From Diploptera punctata (taxonomy: Eukaryota; Arthropoda; Insecta; Blattodea; Blaberidae), in contig JASPKZ010001239.1 in NCBI GenBank assembly GCA_030220185.1, positions 1 to 64,000 on the forward strand: a stretch of DNA of 64,000 nucleotides, written 5' to 3'. Both the position numbers and the translations under genes were made by a program. A model generated the notes under the pieces. That model made no database searches and was not told where the DNA came from. It worked only from the letters and a program-made list of their open reading frames with translations. Position 1 is the first letter of the stretch; every line of letters begins with the position of its first letter. This document shows positions 22,459-33,561 of the stretch, one piece after another.

Positions 22459-22734
22459 GTCCAGCCGCTGAGTCTACGGCCCTGAAGTTTAGGTTGTACG
22501 AAGGGTAAAGGGAGAAACTCGCCCTCTACTGCCAATAAAGAAATAGTTGAATTGGGAGTAAACGTCTGCCACAATCAATCACTGCTCTTGACGCCGCTAG
22601 TAAGGTTTCAAATTGCTGCTATATTGTCGGCTGTATTTCTGCTATCCGCATACATAAAGGGGTCCCTCCCACTTAATATCAGTATCGGCAACACTGTCAT
22701 GAAAACGTCAGGGCTGGAGACTCAGCGGCTGGAC
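22459..22734. mobile_element. MITE with ~30-bp TIRs and TA flanks
   Basis: Ends GTCCAGCCGCTGAGTCT...GGCCCTGA and its complement TCAGGGCTGGAGACTCAGCG...GGAC, flanked by TA at 22457-22458 and 22735-22736. TA duplication indicates a Tc1/mariner-type integrase source. Non-coding, 276 bp. Confidence 0.75.
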
Positions 22735-22736
22735 TA

Positions 22737-23820
22737 CAGAGCACGTGGCATGCTATGTGCAGGTAAAGCAAAGGAGAACTATAGCAGATACAAATCCGTA
22801 GTTTGTTTTCTTTCTAGTTGAAATTTGCGACAGGATCTTCAATGTATTGGAGAGCTGAGAAATGTTCCAACCCGGAGATCCGATTGTGGGACTGTTGCTC
22901 CGAAGTTCTTATTTACGAGATTCATCTCCACATGTATGAAATGCCATTTTATATTACCCAGGGTGCACCACGTGAAGGCAGTCTTCTTTACATAATATAT
23001 TGTCTACATCAAGATGCATTCTATGCAACAGCCCAGAGGAAGAAATAGATGACGAACTTTCCAACATCTGTACAGCTGACAAACAGAAAACTTGCAAAAC
23101 TTCAAAGTACTGGAGAGCAAGACTGCTAATGACTTCAGTGTTAAATGCAGCACATTAGACACCAACCAATCAACCGATCGAATTTGTGACAGGAAAGACC
23201 ACCAAAACAATGATAGGAGTGAGTAGGGTTTCACGTCCAATTAGGTGGTTATTGATGTAAGTAAGAACGAATTACAATCTTACTGAATTAGGCTACTGGG
23301 AGCCTTCAGGAGTTTATAAGAAAATAAGAACCAGTTTCTTAAAAAAACTTAGTTTAATCACATAATAAATATCCAAGAAAAGAATTTGTATAAATTTACG
23401 ACACAACTTGTGGTATTCCGTGAGAATTCTGGTATTTACATTGTATACGCTAGAAAGTTGGAAATTTCGAAGAGCATATTTACACATCCCCAGTCAAAAT
23501 GCAATCTCGATGTTAATAATTGCAAATTAATTGTAAACAAGGCAGAAGTTAGATCACTCCAACCGGGAACTGAACCTCGTTTACCTAATGGGTAACAGGT
23601 TCTGAAACTTCACACTCTCTGTCTCTTGTTTGCAAGAGAAATCAATTCTTTCACGATTTCGAATAATAAATTTCTAAATGTTGTATAGGGAACGATAATA
23701 AGCTGTTAGTTCATGTTGATGATATTAGGCGATAGCGAGGAGATACTAAGGGCCAAACACGAACACACTACTGAGTAACACTAAGAAATTGAGACTGGAA
23801 ATAAACATCAATAAAAAATA
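22737..23820. other. No firm feature
   Basis: Several 60-90 codon frames without motifs. Around 23540-23600 the minus strand has GGTTCAGTTCCCGGTTGGAG, a B-box-like remnant, perhaps from a decayed SINE. Confidence 0.35.
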
Positions 23821-23895
23821 AATATGTGTTCACACATAGAAATACATTATATAATGGAAATGGACAGTTAGTGAAAATGAGGGAAATTTTGGTGT
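23821..23895 (+). mobile_element. Short RTE-P internal fragment
   Basis: GTTCACACATAGAAATACAT...TGGAAATGGACAGTTAGTG...GAGGGAAATTTTG matches 14965-15030. Neither element end is present. Confidence 0.6.
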
Positions 23896-24317
23896 TTTTG
23901 TTTATTTTTTGTATAATAATATTTATTATATATCTTAAACATTTGAATGTTTAATGTCAACGGTCAAAATTTATCAAGGTACAGGGACCAGGGTTTTATA
24001 CAGTTTCCCCTGGTACAAACGCAAATGCCGAAATAGACCAATAAGTCCGCCGCCAGCGACAGTAGCTGTTAATTTAACAACCTGGACAAATAGGCTCAAC
24101 CTTGAAATCCGGGATTCCACTCTCTTCAAGAGAGAAACCCAAGAATTGATCTACCATTGGAATACGGGTTATTCCAGTCGCAGGGCAATTCCTTGTATCT
24201 TCATAATGTTTAATGCCTCTCTTGTTTAACTCTTAAATTTAGCGAAATTTAATTTCTCATGCCAGTTTATTTGATTTTGTCGGAAGCACAAAAAAATTCA
24301 AATTTATGTAATAGCAT
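23896..24317. other. No recognisable feature
   Basis: Contains an open frame at 23954-24229 (91 codons) with no recognised domain. Confidence 0.35.
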
Positions 24318-25760
24318 TATCTTATATATAAAAATGAATGTTTGTTCGTATTTTATGTGCTGCCATACCGTTCATCCGATTCTGGTGTGTTTCTTGCAAA
24401 ATGTTCCGGAGATTCCCGGGATGAACATAGACTATAAGGAAGTTGTGATTTTCAACTTCTACACCCTTAAAAATCATCCTTTGTAGTGAAAAGCGTGATA
24501 AAAATACATTTTTTGGATGTTTAAACGGCTTACGCTGCCTGAACCATAACAAATACACAATCTTATTGTACACAGAATTCAATAACTCAAAAAAACTCTA
24601 CAAAAAAGTCCCCTACAGCATATGTTTATCTTTTACGGATGACTCACAATAGCCATTTTTCAACATAGATTCCCGTGCAAGCGTGTGCTGCCATACCGTT
24701 CATCCGATTGTGATGGGTTTTTTTGCAAAATGTTCAGAATTTTCCCGGAAATGTTATAGGCTATAAGAGAGTTTTAATGCTCAAGCCCTTCTCCCTTAAA
24801 AATCACCCTTTGTAGTGAAAAACGTGAAAAAAGTAACTTTTTATACGATTAAATGGTTACGCTACCTGAACCATGACAAAGACACAAAATTAATGTATAC
24901 AGAATTGAATATCTAAAAAAAAAAATAACTCTACAAAAATGTCCGCGACTGCATGTGTTTATCTTTTACGGATAATTCACAATAACCATTTTTGTCTTTC
25001 ATCGATGCCAAGAAGATCGGGATAAGTAGATTCCCGGGCAAGCATAACAGCGCACGGCGGGTATTCTTTTGCGGATAAATCAAAATAACGAGTTTTGTCT
25101 TCAAGCTCATTGATGCCAAGTAGGGCCTACATCGGGATATGTAGATTCCCGGGAAACGTTGGGTAATCAGCACGGGGTATCTAAAAATAATAACGATATA
25201 CTTACTTACTTACTCACTGGCACTATCGAACCCGTAGGTTCATGGCCGCGCGGGCATAAGCTCTCCATACATCTCTATTCTGAGCTAATACTTTCTAATC
25301 ATTCCCTGTATAATCTACTTCCCTCAAATCATAATTAATGTTATTCTCCCACCTCATTCTTGGTCTACCAACTGGGCGTTTTCCCTCTGGCTTTCCTACA
25401 AGAAGCTTCCATGCACGTCTTTCATTCCCCATACGTGCAACATGTCCTGCCCATCGCAGTCTACGAGACTTAACTGTTCTTATTATATCTGGCTTCCTAT
25501 AAATACCATGCAGTTCATTGTTATGAAGTCTTCTCCATTCACCTTTTTGTTCATCTCTCTTTGGTCCAAAAATTTTCCTAAGAACTTTATTCTCTAAAAC
25601 TCGTAATCTCATTTCCTCCCTTAAAGTAAGAGTCCATGTTTCGCATCCATGTAATATAACACGATATACATTTATAATTATGTTTCCTTTTATTTATTCA
25701 ACTAAACGCAAAAACACATTATTATTTATTTAGGCGTAGCAAGTCACGCTAGTTATTGTA
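24318..25760 (+). mobile_element. Helentron-like non-autonomous element, copy 1, interrupted by RTE-P
   Basis: Starts TATATATAAAAATGAATGTT and TGTTCG, with two tandem internal blocks (CATACCGTTCATCCGATT at about 24365 and 24697). It ends near GGCGTAGCAAGTCACGCTAG at about 25733-25752, and aligns with 48590-49290. An RTE-P tail (25198-25661) inserted near the 3' end duplicated ACGATATA. The lead and the CTAGT-type end resemble widespread Helentron-like repeats; class is inference. Confidence 0.6.
25198..25661 (-). mobile_element. RTE-P 3' fragment nested in Helentron-like element
   Basis: Minus strand encodes, in one clean frame of 105 codons, RLRVLENKVLRKIFGPKRDE, then RTVKSRRLRWAGHVARMGNE and GRPRMRWENNINYDLREVDY. 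This is the best-preserved C-terminus of the family in the window. The tail is (AGTA)n. ACGATATA occurs at both borders (25190-25197 and 25662-25669). Confidence 0.85.
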
Positions 25761-26131
25761 TAATTTTGGACAAATTTATCACTTCTACCAAAAAGTTTTT
25801 CAATTATTTTATGAAATATTAAATCAACGAAAAAATATATCTTATAGAATATATTGTGAATTTAAATTTAAACAAGTACTTGTCTATTATTTATCATTTC
25901 TATTTGTTTTTCATGCACTGTATGAAGCCATACGTTTATTTCGTCAGTCGGTTTGGTTACTTCTGCACCAAAAAAAAATAAACATATATCATGTGTATAT
26001 TTTTTATATTCTTCATCTTTCAGATTCCATTTGATAAATATTGGAATTCGCTCCCACATTCCATCAGAGGTTGTAGTTTTCTATCAACATATAAAAAATA
26101 ATATATATATATATATATAAATATAGAAATA
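25761..26131. other. AT-rich spacer
   Basis: No recognised feature apart from a short (AT)n at 26098-26118. Confidence 0.4.
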
Positions 26132-26144
26132 TATACAGAAATTA

Positions 26145-26406
26145 CCTAACTCACAGGCACTATCGAACCCGTAGTTCATGGCCGCGCGGGCATAAGTTCT
26201 CCATACATCCCTATCATGAGATGTTTTTCAATAATTCCCTGTATAATCTACTTCCCTAAGAGATTAACTATGATTTGAGGGAAATAGATTATACTGGGAA
26301 TGGTTGGAAAACATTAGTTCAGGATAGAGATGTATGGAGAGCTTATGTCCACGCGGCCATGAATCTACGAGTTCGATAGTGCCAGTGAATTAGTTAGTTA
26401 GTTAGT
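26145..26406. mobile_element. Palindromic pair of RTE-P 3' tails with one 13-bp target duplication
   Basis: The left half (26145-26265) is the RTE-P tail in minus orientation and the right half (26266-26406) the same tail in plus orientation, ending (GTTA)n. TATACAGAAATTA flanks the whole unit at 26132-26144 and 26407-26419. Both element 3' ends therefore face outward. Confidence 0.8.
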
Positions 26407-26419
26407 TATACAGAAATTA

Positions 26420-26689
26420 GACAATATAATGAGTACAACACTATTAGATGAACTCCATTTACTGATTTTTTTTCATGCACCCATTGCATATTTTGTTCTC
26501 TCCATGTCATGTGCTTTCTTTGCTGTAGGCATCAGCCACCTATAAGCCTTTGAACACCTTTGTGTTGTGTTGATTTACCATTTTCCCTGATCTTACCGAG
26601 GTCAAGTTGGTAAAATCCAATTGGTTATTGTATCCGTAAATTTAGTTGCTACTGCATCTACCATTGGGACAAACATGCAAATTTCATGG
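26420..26689. other. No recognisable feature
   Basis: Single-copy-looking spacer. Confidence 0.4.
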
Positions 26690-27215
26690 GAAAAATTACG
26701 CCTGCTAAATATAATAATGGCGGAATAACGAAACTGACAGAGACAGGAGGTCATTAAGGAAGATTGCTGCTTCTCGGAGGAAGAGCAACTGCGACTAAGG
26801 TGACTGTTGAGCTGGGTCCCTAGAATTCAGTGTCAACGAAATCAATGTGCAAGGAACTGGATAAACAAAATATACATGGTAGAACTTCTATTGATACGTC
26901 TCTTGTAATGCAGGGCAATGAAAGAAAAAAAAAAGAGAGAGTGAGACAGTGGTGCAAAAGGCACAAAACTTTGACTACCTGAAAATATGTAATGTGGTGG
27001 TGGTACATACTGCCATCTATGGTATCACCTTTTAGATAATAGTGCTTCTCCATATATTGTAGATCTGGTCAGCTTGGAATTGTCGAAGATTTGTTTAAAG
27101 AACACGGAGACGAAGTTACAAATCTTCTCTGGCCTGCAGGATCTCCTGTTGTAAATAATATCGCGACAATTTGGTCTACTTTATACGAATGTTATAGAAT
27201 TCCCTAGAATACTAT
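26690..27215 (+). pseudogene. Ancient Tc1-like transposase relic
   Basis: In broken frames the plus strand reads KIAASRRKS or ASRGRATATKVTVELG, then VSTKSMCKELDKQNIHGRTS, QWCKRHKTLT, and later LFKEHGDEVTNLLWPAGSP with ATIW. This follows the order of a Tc1 transposase (paired HTH, VS..TV.R.L...G.HGR, RL.WC..H..WT, then WPAQSPDLNPIE..W). All catalytic acidic boxes are lost or unrecognisable. Assignment rests on motif order alone. Confidence 0.4.
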
Positions 27216-27417
27216 TCAAGATTTATTATGCATCCATGCATATAAACAAAATATGAAAAATGTGAAATGGTAATTAAGTTACCATTTTCTAAAATATTAT
27301 ACTACATGCATACATGGATGCGGACGCACAGACAGACACAGGCTCTATATAATTTATAGGTGTCTAATTTAAACTGAAAATATATAAAACGGCTGTTCTT
27401 CCAATTACATTATTTAG

Positions 27418-27776
27418 ATCATCATCATCATCAACAACAAGGATTAGGCCCAATGGCCTGTTCCGATCTCATTATAGGTCGAATTGGTCCTTCCATCTCT
27501 TCAATGGTCTCCCCAACAATCTTCTCCCTTTTGGTTTATAATTATACATTTTTCTTGGCATACGCTGTTCATTCATTCATTCATTCGTAATGCGTGCTGA
27601 AGGCAAGCATTTTGATAGTATTTAATTCTTTCACAAATATTAAATGGTCCTATGTTAAGTTCTGTTCTTATATCTTCGTTTTTCTTTTTTTGGTCCTTTG
27701 GCATCCTGCTATTGCTCTCAACATCTTCATTTCTGCAGCCTCTATTTGTTTACTCTCTGCCTTTTTTTAATGTCAT
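27418..27776 (-). pseudogene. Second RTE-like LINE 3' fragment nested in RTE-P
   Basis: Minus-strand residues NEDIRTELNIGPFNICERIK, YYQNACLQHALRMNE and a (GAT)n tail preceded by GTTGTT. Same tail type as 9061 and 33982 (IGTGHWA/NRPLGL, then VVDDDD when translated). Confidence 0.65.
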
Positions 27777-27796
27777 GATATGGATGTAAATCATGA

Positions 27797-27798
27797 AA

Positions 27799-27836
<38 letters not shown>

Positions 27837-28510
27837 TTTTATTTATACTGGCAGAATTAAGGCCATAAGACCTCTTCCACTCAACCAGCACAAATACAAA
27901 TAAATATTTGACAAATATAGATACACACTGTACTAATTATAAAGAGTTAAAAATATATTAAATGTAGCAACGTAAATTTTACATGCAAACAACATTTTAT
28001 ACGATAATAACAATAATAATAATAATATAAATATGATAAATTACACGAGAAACACCGATTAATATATTACCTTACACTGGGTAATGACGAAGTCAAGGTT
28101 AGAGCAAATATAAATTTAGATTTCTTTTAAAAGATGCCAATGTCCGGCAGCCCCTTATTTCTTGTGGTAGGGAATTCCAGTTGCGAGAAGTGAAGATAGT
28201 ATATGACATGGAGTGATGTGATGTCCTATGTTACGATATATTAAGCAAGAGACTATGTTGTGATCTTGTGTTTAAGTTATGGTGAGGATAGATACTGGAA
28301 ACGAGATGATAAATAGTTTTGGGAGTCGAGGTACGTAGGATCTTAAATAAGAGAATTAGACAGTGTAATATTCTTCTCTCTTTTAGATGTAGCCATGACA
28401 ATTCGTGGAATAATGGAGAAATGTGATCGTATTTTCGGACATTAAATATGAATCCTGGACACATATTATGGACACGCTGCAGTTTGTCCGACAATCCGTC
28501 ACTTATGTCA
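27797..28510 (-). pseudogene. CR1/Jockey-like LINE 3' end nested in RTE-P
   Basis: Minus-strand frame 28494-28231 reads LQRVHNMCPGFIFNVRKYDH, ISPLFHELSWLHLKERRILH, then TIYHLVSSIYPHHNLNTRSQ. These are hallmark phrases of the end of CR1/Jockey reverse transcriptases. After a frameshift, ATGIPYHKK-GAAGHW-like residues correspond to WNSLP.EIRGC. The tail is (ATT)n at 27800-27834. Confidence 0.8.
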
Positions 28511-28895
28511 GTATTTACGAGTATTTGAGAAAAAAAAAGTGCTTAGGAAAACAGAGATGAATCGATTGTTGAACGAAAAACATAACAATGAGCTACATGA
28601 TCTTTATGGGAAACCAGAGACAATAAGAAGAGTTAAGTAAGTCTTTTAGACTGCATTTGGTAGGACATGTGGCACGAATGGTTAATGAAAGAGGGGGATG
28701 GAAACTTCTTGTAGGAAAGTCAGAGGGAGGGAAAAGCCCAGTAAATAGCCAATAATGAGATGGGAGAATGATATTAACCATGACTTGAGATAGGTAAATT
28801 ATACAGGGAATGATTGGGAAACTTGAGCTCGGGATAGGGTTGTATGTACAGCTTTACGTCCAAGTGGTCATGGATATCCGGGTTTGAAAGTGTGT

Positions 28896-29290
28896 TAGTT
28901 ACATACGACACCAGCATGTAAATTAGACAAGCAGATCTTATTTGCGGGTCAATAAATCAAGTTGTTCACTGTATTTACGTTTTAATTATGTCCCAATAGA
29001 ATATTACGCGTTCATGATTTGAAACAATTACAACAATTAACAGCACTGGAATGTTTGATATTAGTTCGCCGATGAAGTGAATAAAAGCGAGGGACGAAGG
29101 GAGAGAGGGAATTCCAAGCGATAAAATACCAACCCGCCTACTGATAATAGGCACAGTCATTATATGTCACGTATCTGTGTGGTTTATTTCGGGCGCATTC
29201 TACATATTTATATTTTTATGTCTACTTTGTATAGTTAAATTTCTTTTTAAGTTTAGTTACAGTGTCTAATATTTACTTCAGTTTTAATAA
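28896..29290. other. No recognisable feature
   Basis: Spacer upstream of the transposase pseudogene. Its terminal inverted repeats, if any, were not found here. Confidence 0.4.
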
Positions 29291-30222
29291 TGTCTCGTAA
29301 GAAAGGACAAACTATTTAAAGCGAGGCAAGGGAGATGATTAAAAATGTTATTAAAGTGTGTGACGAAGAATCGAGATCAGGAGAACTGAAATATTTAATT
29401 TCCCAAAAAATAAACGTGTTGGTAAATATTGTGGTATATCAGAACACCGCGTATCCAATATAAGGAAGGAGGGTGTTGTGGCTGGTGATATTTCATTATG
29501 TACTCCAGGAAAAAAGAGACCTCGGGCTGAGGAACATAAAGCTCATTGTGACGATTTTGATAGAAAAGTGATTCGAGATATAATTAGGGACTTTTATCAG
29601 AAAAAGAAGATAGTTCCGACAGCTCCCAAACTCCTTGAAGAAATTAAAAAAAACAATAGACTTCCCCTGGCAAGTAGACGCTTTAAGGAAGTTGCTGCAT
29701 TACATGGGTTTCAGATGGAAAAAATGCGGCACTAAGAGAAAAGTTTTAATAGAGCGTCCAGACATAATTTATTGGCGGGCCAGATACTTGAGAACTATTA
29801 AAAAGTACAGAGATGAAGGAAGAAGCATTATTTATATCGATAGACCTATAGGAATGTAAGGACACATAGCTCTTCGATTGCCTCCCTATATGTGCGAACT
29901 CAATGTAATAGAACTGGCATGGGCTGCAATAAAGATATATGTTAGAAAAAATAATGTTACTGGTGACCTGTCCTTAACAAGACTACAGGAATTGACTCAA
30001 AGTGCGGTGAACTCAATCACACCGACAGATTGGGAGGGCTACGTCAGTCACGTTAGGTCTCTGGAAGATGAATTCTGGAAAAAGGATGGATTAATGGAAG
30101 ATGTGATGGATAGTTTCATCATATCATTAGGAGGAATGGATTCGAGTGGATAGGAAGACAATAGTGAAAATAGTAGTGAGGATTGTTCATCAGACTCGGA
30201 ACTGCCACGCCCGCTAAGCTTC
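29291..30222 (+). pseudogene. DDE transposase pseudogene (IS630/Tc1-like), catalytic core deleted
   Basis: Starts at ATG 29291 with MSRKKGQTI then a stop. An N-terminal DNA-binding part follows (GKYCGISEHRVSNIRKEG), then CTPGKKRPRAEEHK, HCDDFDRKVIRDIIRDFYQK and, after a frameshift, LHYMGFRWKKCGTKRKVLIE and YLRTIKKYRDEGRSIIYID. The first catalytic Asp is the D of YID (normally YTDE). Sequence then jumps to GHIALRLPPYMCELNVIELAW, the third catalytic box, so about 130 residues including the second Asp are missing. It ends in an acidic serine-rich tail. Related to the N-terminal piece at 56958-57194. Confidence 0.75.
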
Positions 30223-30309
30223 TAATGATAAGGTAAGTTATAGTACAATCCCTCGTGATATGATGTGCTGACTAATGAATTCCTATTCCTTTCATACACT
30301 TCGTCTGCG

Positions 30310-30346
<37 letters not shown>

Positions 30347-30688
30347 CCATTTTTTCACTGATATTAATCTTAGCAACATTTAAAATAAACAAACAGAAAC
30401 CAGAACAATCATGCTTCCATGAAATAATCATTGACAAAATTTAGACCAGAAACAGTTTGCTATGTAAATTGCGTAATTATACGTACATGTAATAATATCA
30501 GAATGTTAATTCTGTTTATAATATTGTTTTCTAGTAGTAGATTGTAATACTGCATCATAAGATGAAAAGACGCTCATCACAGAGAATGATGAGACCATAT
30601 TTGTATCGCACTACATTTGGTAACTTGATGGCATTGGTTCCAATGTTGACCTCACCTTCAAGAACTTCACAAAATGTAAAGTAAGACA
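30223..30688. other. Spacer with short (TA)n
   Basis: (TA)n at about 30316-30344. Otherwise no recognisable feature. Confidence 0.45.
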
Positions 30689-31405
30689 TAACTAACTAAC
30701 GCACTGGCTCTATCGAACCGTTAGATTCATGGCTGCGCGCGGACATAAGCTCTACATTCCTATCCTGAGCTAATGTTTTTCAATCACTACCTATATAATC
30801 TAAAGTAAAAGTGATCCCACAACAGACCCGGAGGCCCTTGGGGTAGTAGGAGGTTAAGGCTCCCACTTTTTCTAGACAATCGGCACTTTTTATGTCAGCC
30901 GGGTTGTCAGCCCTGCGTGACGGCCGCCTTTACCCCAGAACAAGCGTCTGGTACTCATTTCCGTTAGAGGCTGAGTCGACCCCAGGGCCATAGTGCCGCC
31001 AGAGGGTTTGGGTCAGTTTAAAAATCCTGACCCCAACAGGACTTGAACCCTCGACCCTCCGGCTTGTAGCTCAGTGCCTTAAATCTACTTCCCTTAAATC
31101 TTGGATAATGTTGTTCTCCCACCTCATTCTTGGTCTACCAACTGGACGTTTTCCCTCTGGTTTTCCTGCAAAAAGCTTTCATACACCTCTTTCATCCCCC
31201 ATATGTGCCACATGTTCTGTCCATCGTAGCCTACGAGACTTAACAGTTCTTATTATACCTGGCTTCCTATACATATCATGTAGCTCACTATTACGCAGTC
31301 TTCTCCATTCACCTGTCTGTTCATCTCTTTTTGGCCCAAAAATGTTCTTAAGAACTTTATTCTCAAATACTCGTAATCTTCTTTCCTCCTTTAAAGTAAG
31401 ACATA
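30689..31405 (-). mobile_element. RTE-P 3' fragment interrupted by SINE-B
   Basis: Tail at 30689 (CTAACTAACGCACTGG). The body continues at about 31082 with the minus-strand frame LRVFENKVLKNIFGPKRDEQ, RTVKSRRLRWTEHVAHMGDE. The SINE sits in the middle of the codons for the REVDYTG region. Confidence 0.8.
30808..31081 (-). mobile_element. SINE-B nested in RTE-P
   Basis: Complement of SINE-B missing the first ~25 bp of its head. AATCTA occurs at both junctions (host TATAATCTA before, AATCTACTTCC after), consistent with a short target duplication. Confidence 0.85.
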
Positions 31406-32111
31406 CAACTTTTATTAAAAAAAACAAAACAAATCATTGGAATGCTGAAAAATACGAAACCATTAAAATATTATTTCCAGAATTGAGCCTAGGTTTAACT
31501 AGGTCATAATATCCTATATAATTACAATTAGAGTGATTTGTCAGTTTAATATTCGTAATTATGTTTGCAGTTGTCACAACAACTCTTTATATATTATGAA
31601 TAAAAAAAAAAAAGGATATGTGTTAAGCTGTATTGATAATTCGTGCGGTTGAAGTACAAATTACATATCCTTGGCAATAAATGTGCAGTACATCTGGCAT
31701 AGAACCTTGCTGTCATATTTGTTGTCATTGGACGAAGAGTGACAAGGAGAGATGTAGTAAGTTATATCTGAAACCGGACCTTGGCTTGGAAAACGATATT
31801 ATTTTCACAGCAGAAAATTTACGAGAAAATGATTATTTTTATACTGAGTGTGACAGTGATGGCACAACAATATTTACATAAAGTTGCGTGGGTGTGAGAT
31901 CCAGGATAACACTAAGTGACGTTCCTTGCTTCTGGCTATTTGTGACAATCCATTGCCCTACTTTCCTATTCAGCATCGGGTTTACGATAAATCTCTTCAT
32001 TATTAGTTCACTTCAATAGAATATGCAGTGGCGGATTCGCAGTAAGAATTGAAATAGAGTAATGGAATAGATGACCGGTTATAGTAAATTGAAATACCAT
32101 GGTTGAGTACT
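31406..32111. other. No firm feature
   Basis: Contains a 66-codon frame at 31681-31881 (MCSTSGIEPCCHICCHW...), cysteine-rich at the start. I do not recognise it, and it has no splice or promoter support. Confidence 0.3.
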
Positions 32112-33515
32112 AACTATGGGGGTCCGTCGGGCCCCAGCTGTGCTCACAACAGCAACAGGGCGCGTCCCCGGGCGGCGGATAGGGGAACGATCGGTGGTTT
32201 GCTTGCATTCCTCCCGGCTAGGTCCAGTCCGGACCTGCGGGCCATTTGTGGGGTCGTCAGGACTCGAGCGACCTGACGTACTACATAGCTCGTGCTGCGC
32301 CCACTCCAACAGCAAAACGCGTCCCCTCGGTGGCGTAGTGGGGAAAAGGTCGGTGGATCTGCTAGTCAGTCCTCCCTTCCAAGTCCGATGGACTCGCGGA
32401 CCATAAGTGGGGTCAACAGGGAAAATGAGGGCCCTACTGTCAAAACTTTGCATCCCGGCCCACAAGCGGGAGCATGGGCCGCTGTTGGCGGAGCGGTGGG
32501 AGACTGGGGATCAGAAGCCCCTTTCTCTTGGTTCAATGGAACCCGAGACCATCTGTGGGGGCACCATGGGAGATGAGCACCCTGGATGCCTACATTGCTC
32601 AGTGCGCTGCCTCACAGCAGCTACACGACTAGGCCTAGTCTTGCGAACGGGCTGGTTGGGATAATACCGGGCGTAATGCTGGGAACTACCACCAGGTCAA
32701 TAAGCTCGGGAAAGGAGGAAGCGCGGTCTTTGTTGGTGGGATTTAGCGCCGACTCTGGATCCGAGTGACCCAAGGACAATCTGTGAGGTCGTCAGGAGTT
32801 GAGCGACCTGACGTACTATAGCTCAGGCTGGACCCACTTCAGCAACCAAACACGTCCCCAGCTGGTGCACTGGGGGAAAGGTCGGTGGATCTGGTAGAGA
32901 GTCCTCCCGGTCAAGTCCAAGGGACTCGTGAACCATTAGTGGGGTAGGCAAGAGTTGAGCGCCTTGTCGTACTATTTGCTCATCTGTTGGAGCTTGCGAG
33001 CTCCGTGCTGGCCCACAACAGCTGCAGAAGGCGTCCCTGGGGGCACACCAGGGCTCGGCTCGGACCAGTCCAGAGGGGAGCTACCGTACTGGTTCCTGGC
33101 TCGGCCTGCGGGCCCGTCGACAAACTGTGGGGTCGCCAGGAGATGAGCACCTGGATGTACTAAAAGTCTCACACTGTTGGGCTTGTAGCCCTAGCCGGTC
33201 TCACAACGGCTGCAGGACACGTCCCTGGAGGCAGAACAGGGGAATGGTCGGTGGATCTGCGACAGCAGTCCTCCCGGCTAGGCTCATGGAGCCCGTGGAC
33301 CAACTGTGGGGTCGTCAGGAATGAACGACCTGATGTACTATGTAGCTCAGCAATTCCCAGAACTTGCAAACTCCAACACCCTCTCCCTGGGGTGTTGGTT
33401 TAAGGTCCGTGAACTTGAACGTGGACGTGAACGTAGGATAGGGAGGACTAGAACTAGGACTTGGGAGTATGGTCATGACGACCGAGGTATCCCAAGGGGT
33501 GGTGGAAGGGCCTAG
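32112..33515 (+). mobile_element. Element G, plus copy: GC-rich modular repeat of unknown class
   Basis: About 1.4 kb of roughly 60% GC in an AT-rich neighbourhood. Eight loosely related units of 150-226 bp start near 32117, 32250, 32409, 32559, 32785, 32940, 33128 and 33307. Typical unit order: GGGGTCGTCAGGA, GAGCGACCTGACGTACTA, a CACAACAGC-like block, CGTCCC, GGTCGGTGGATCTG, CAGTCCTCCCGG, then a GGACCAT-TGT end. Open frames exist (e.g. 32116-32406) but stops recur at unit boundaries, so coding is unlikely. Both ends match 40574-41680. Starts AACTATGGGGGTCC, ends AAGGGCCTAG. Confidence 0.75.
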
Positions 33516-33561
33516 ACGTCTTCCATTCCTAATGCATAATTAACCATACTAATTCCGAGCT

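Larger units (their letters stand above)
27365..28895 (+). mobile_element. RTE-P copy interrupted twice
   Basis: Host pieces: 27365-27417 (LKIYKTAVLPITLF), 27777-27796 (TATGGATGTAAATCATGAAA), and 28511-28895 (YLRKKKVLRKTEMN..., MARMVNERGGWKLLV-like). Removing the inserts 27418-27776 and 27797-28510 restores the family order seen at 9171-9875. Confidence 0.7.

Noticed and set aside
32116..32664. Protein-coding gene in element G (arginine-rich frames such as GVRRAPAVLTTATGRVPG)
   Set aside because: Frames exist on both strands because of high GC content. In-frame stops recur at unit borders, and the two copies do not preserve a common long frame.
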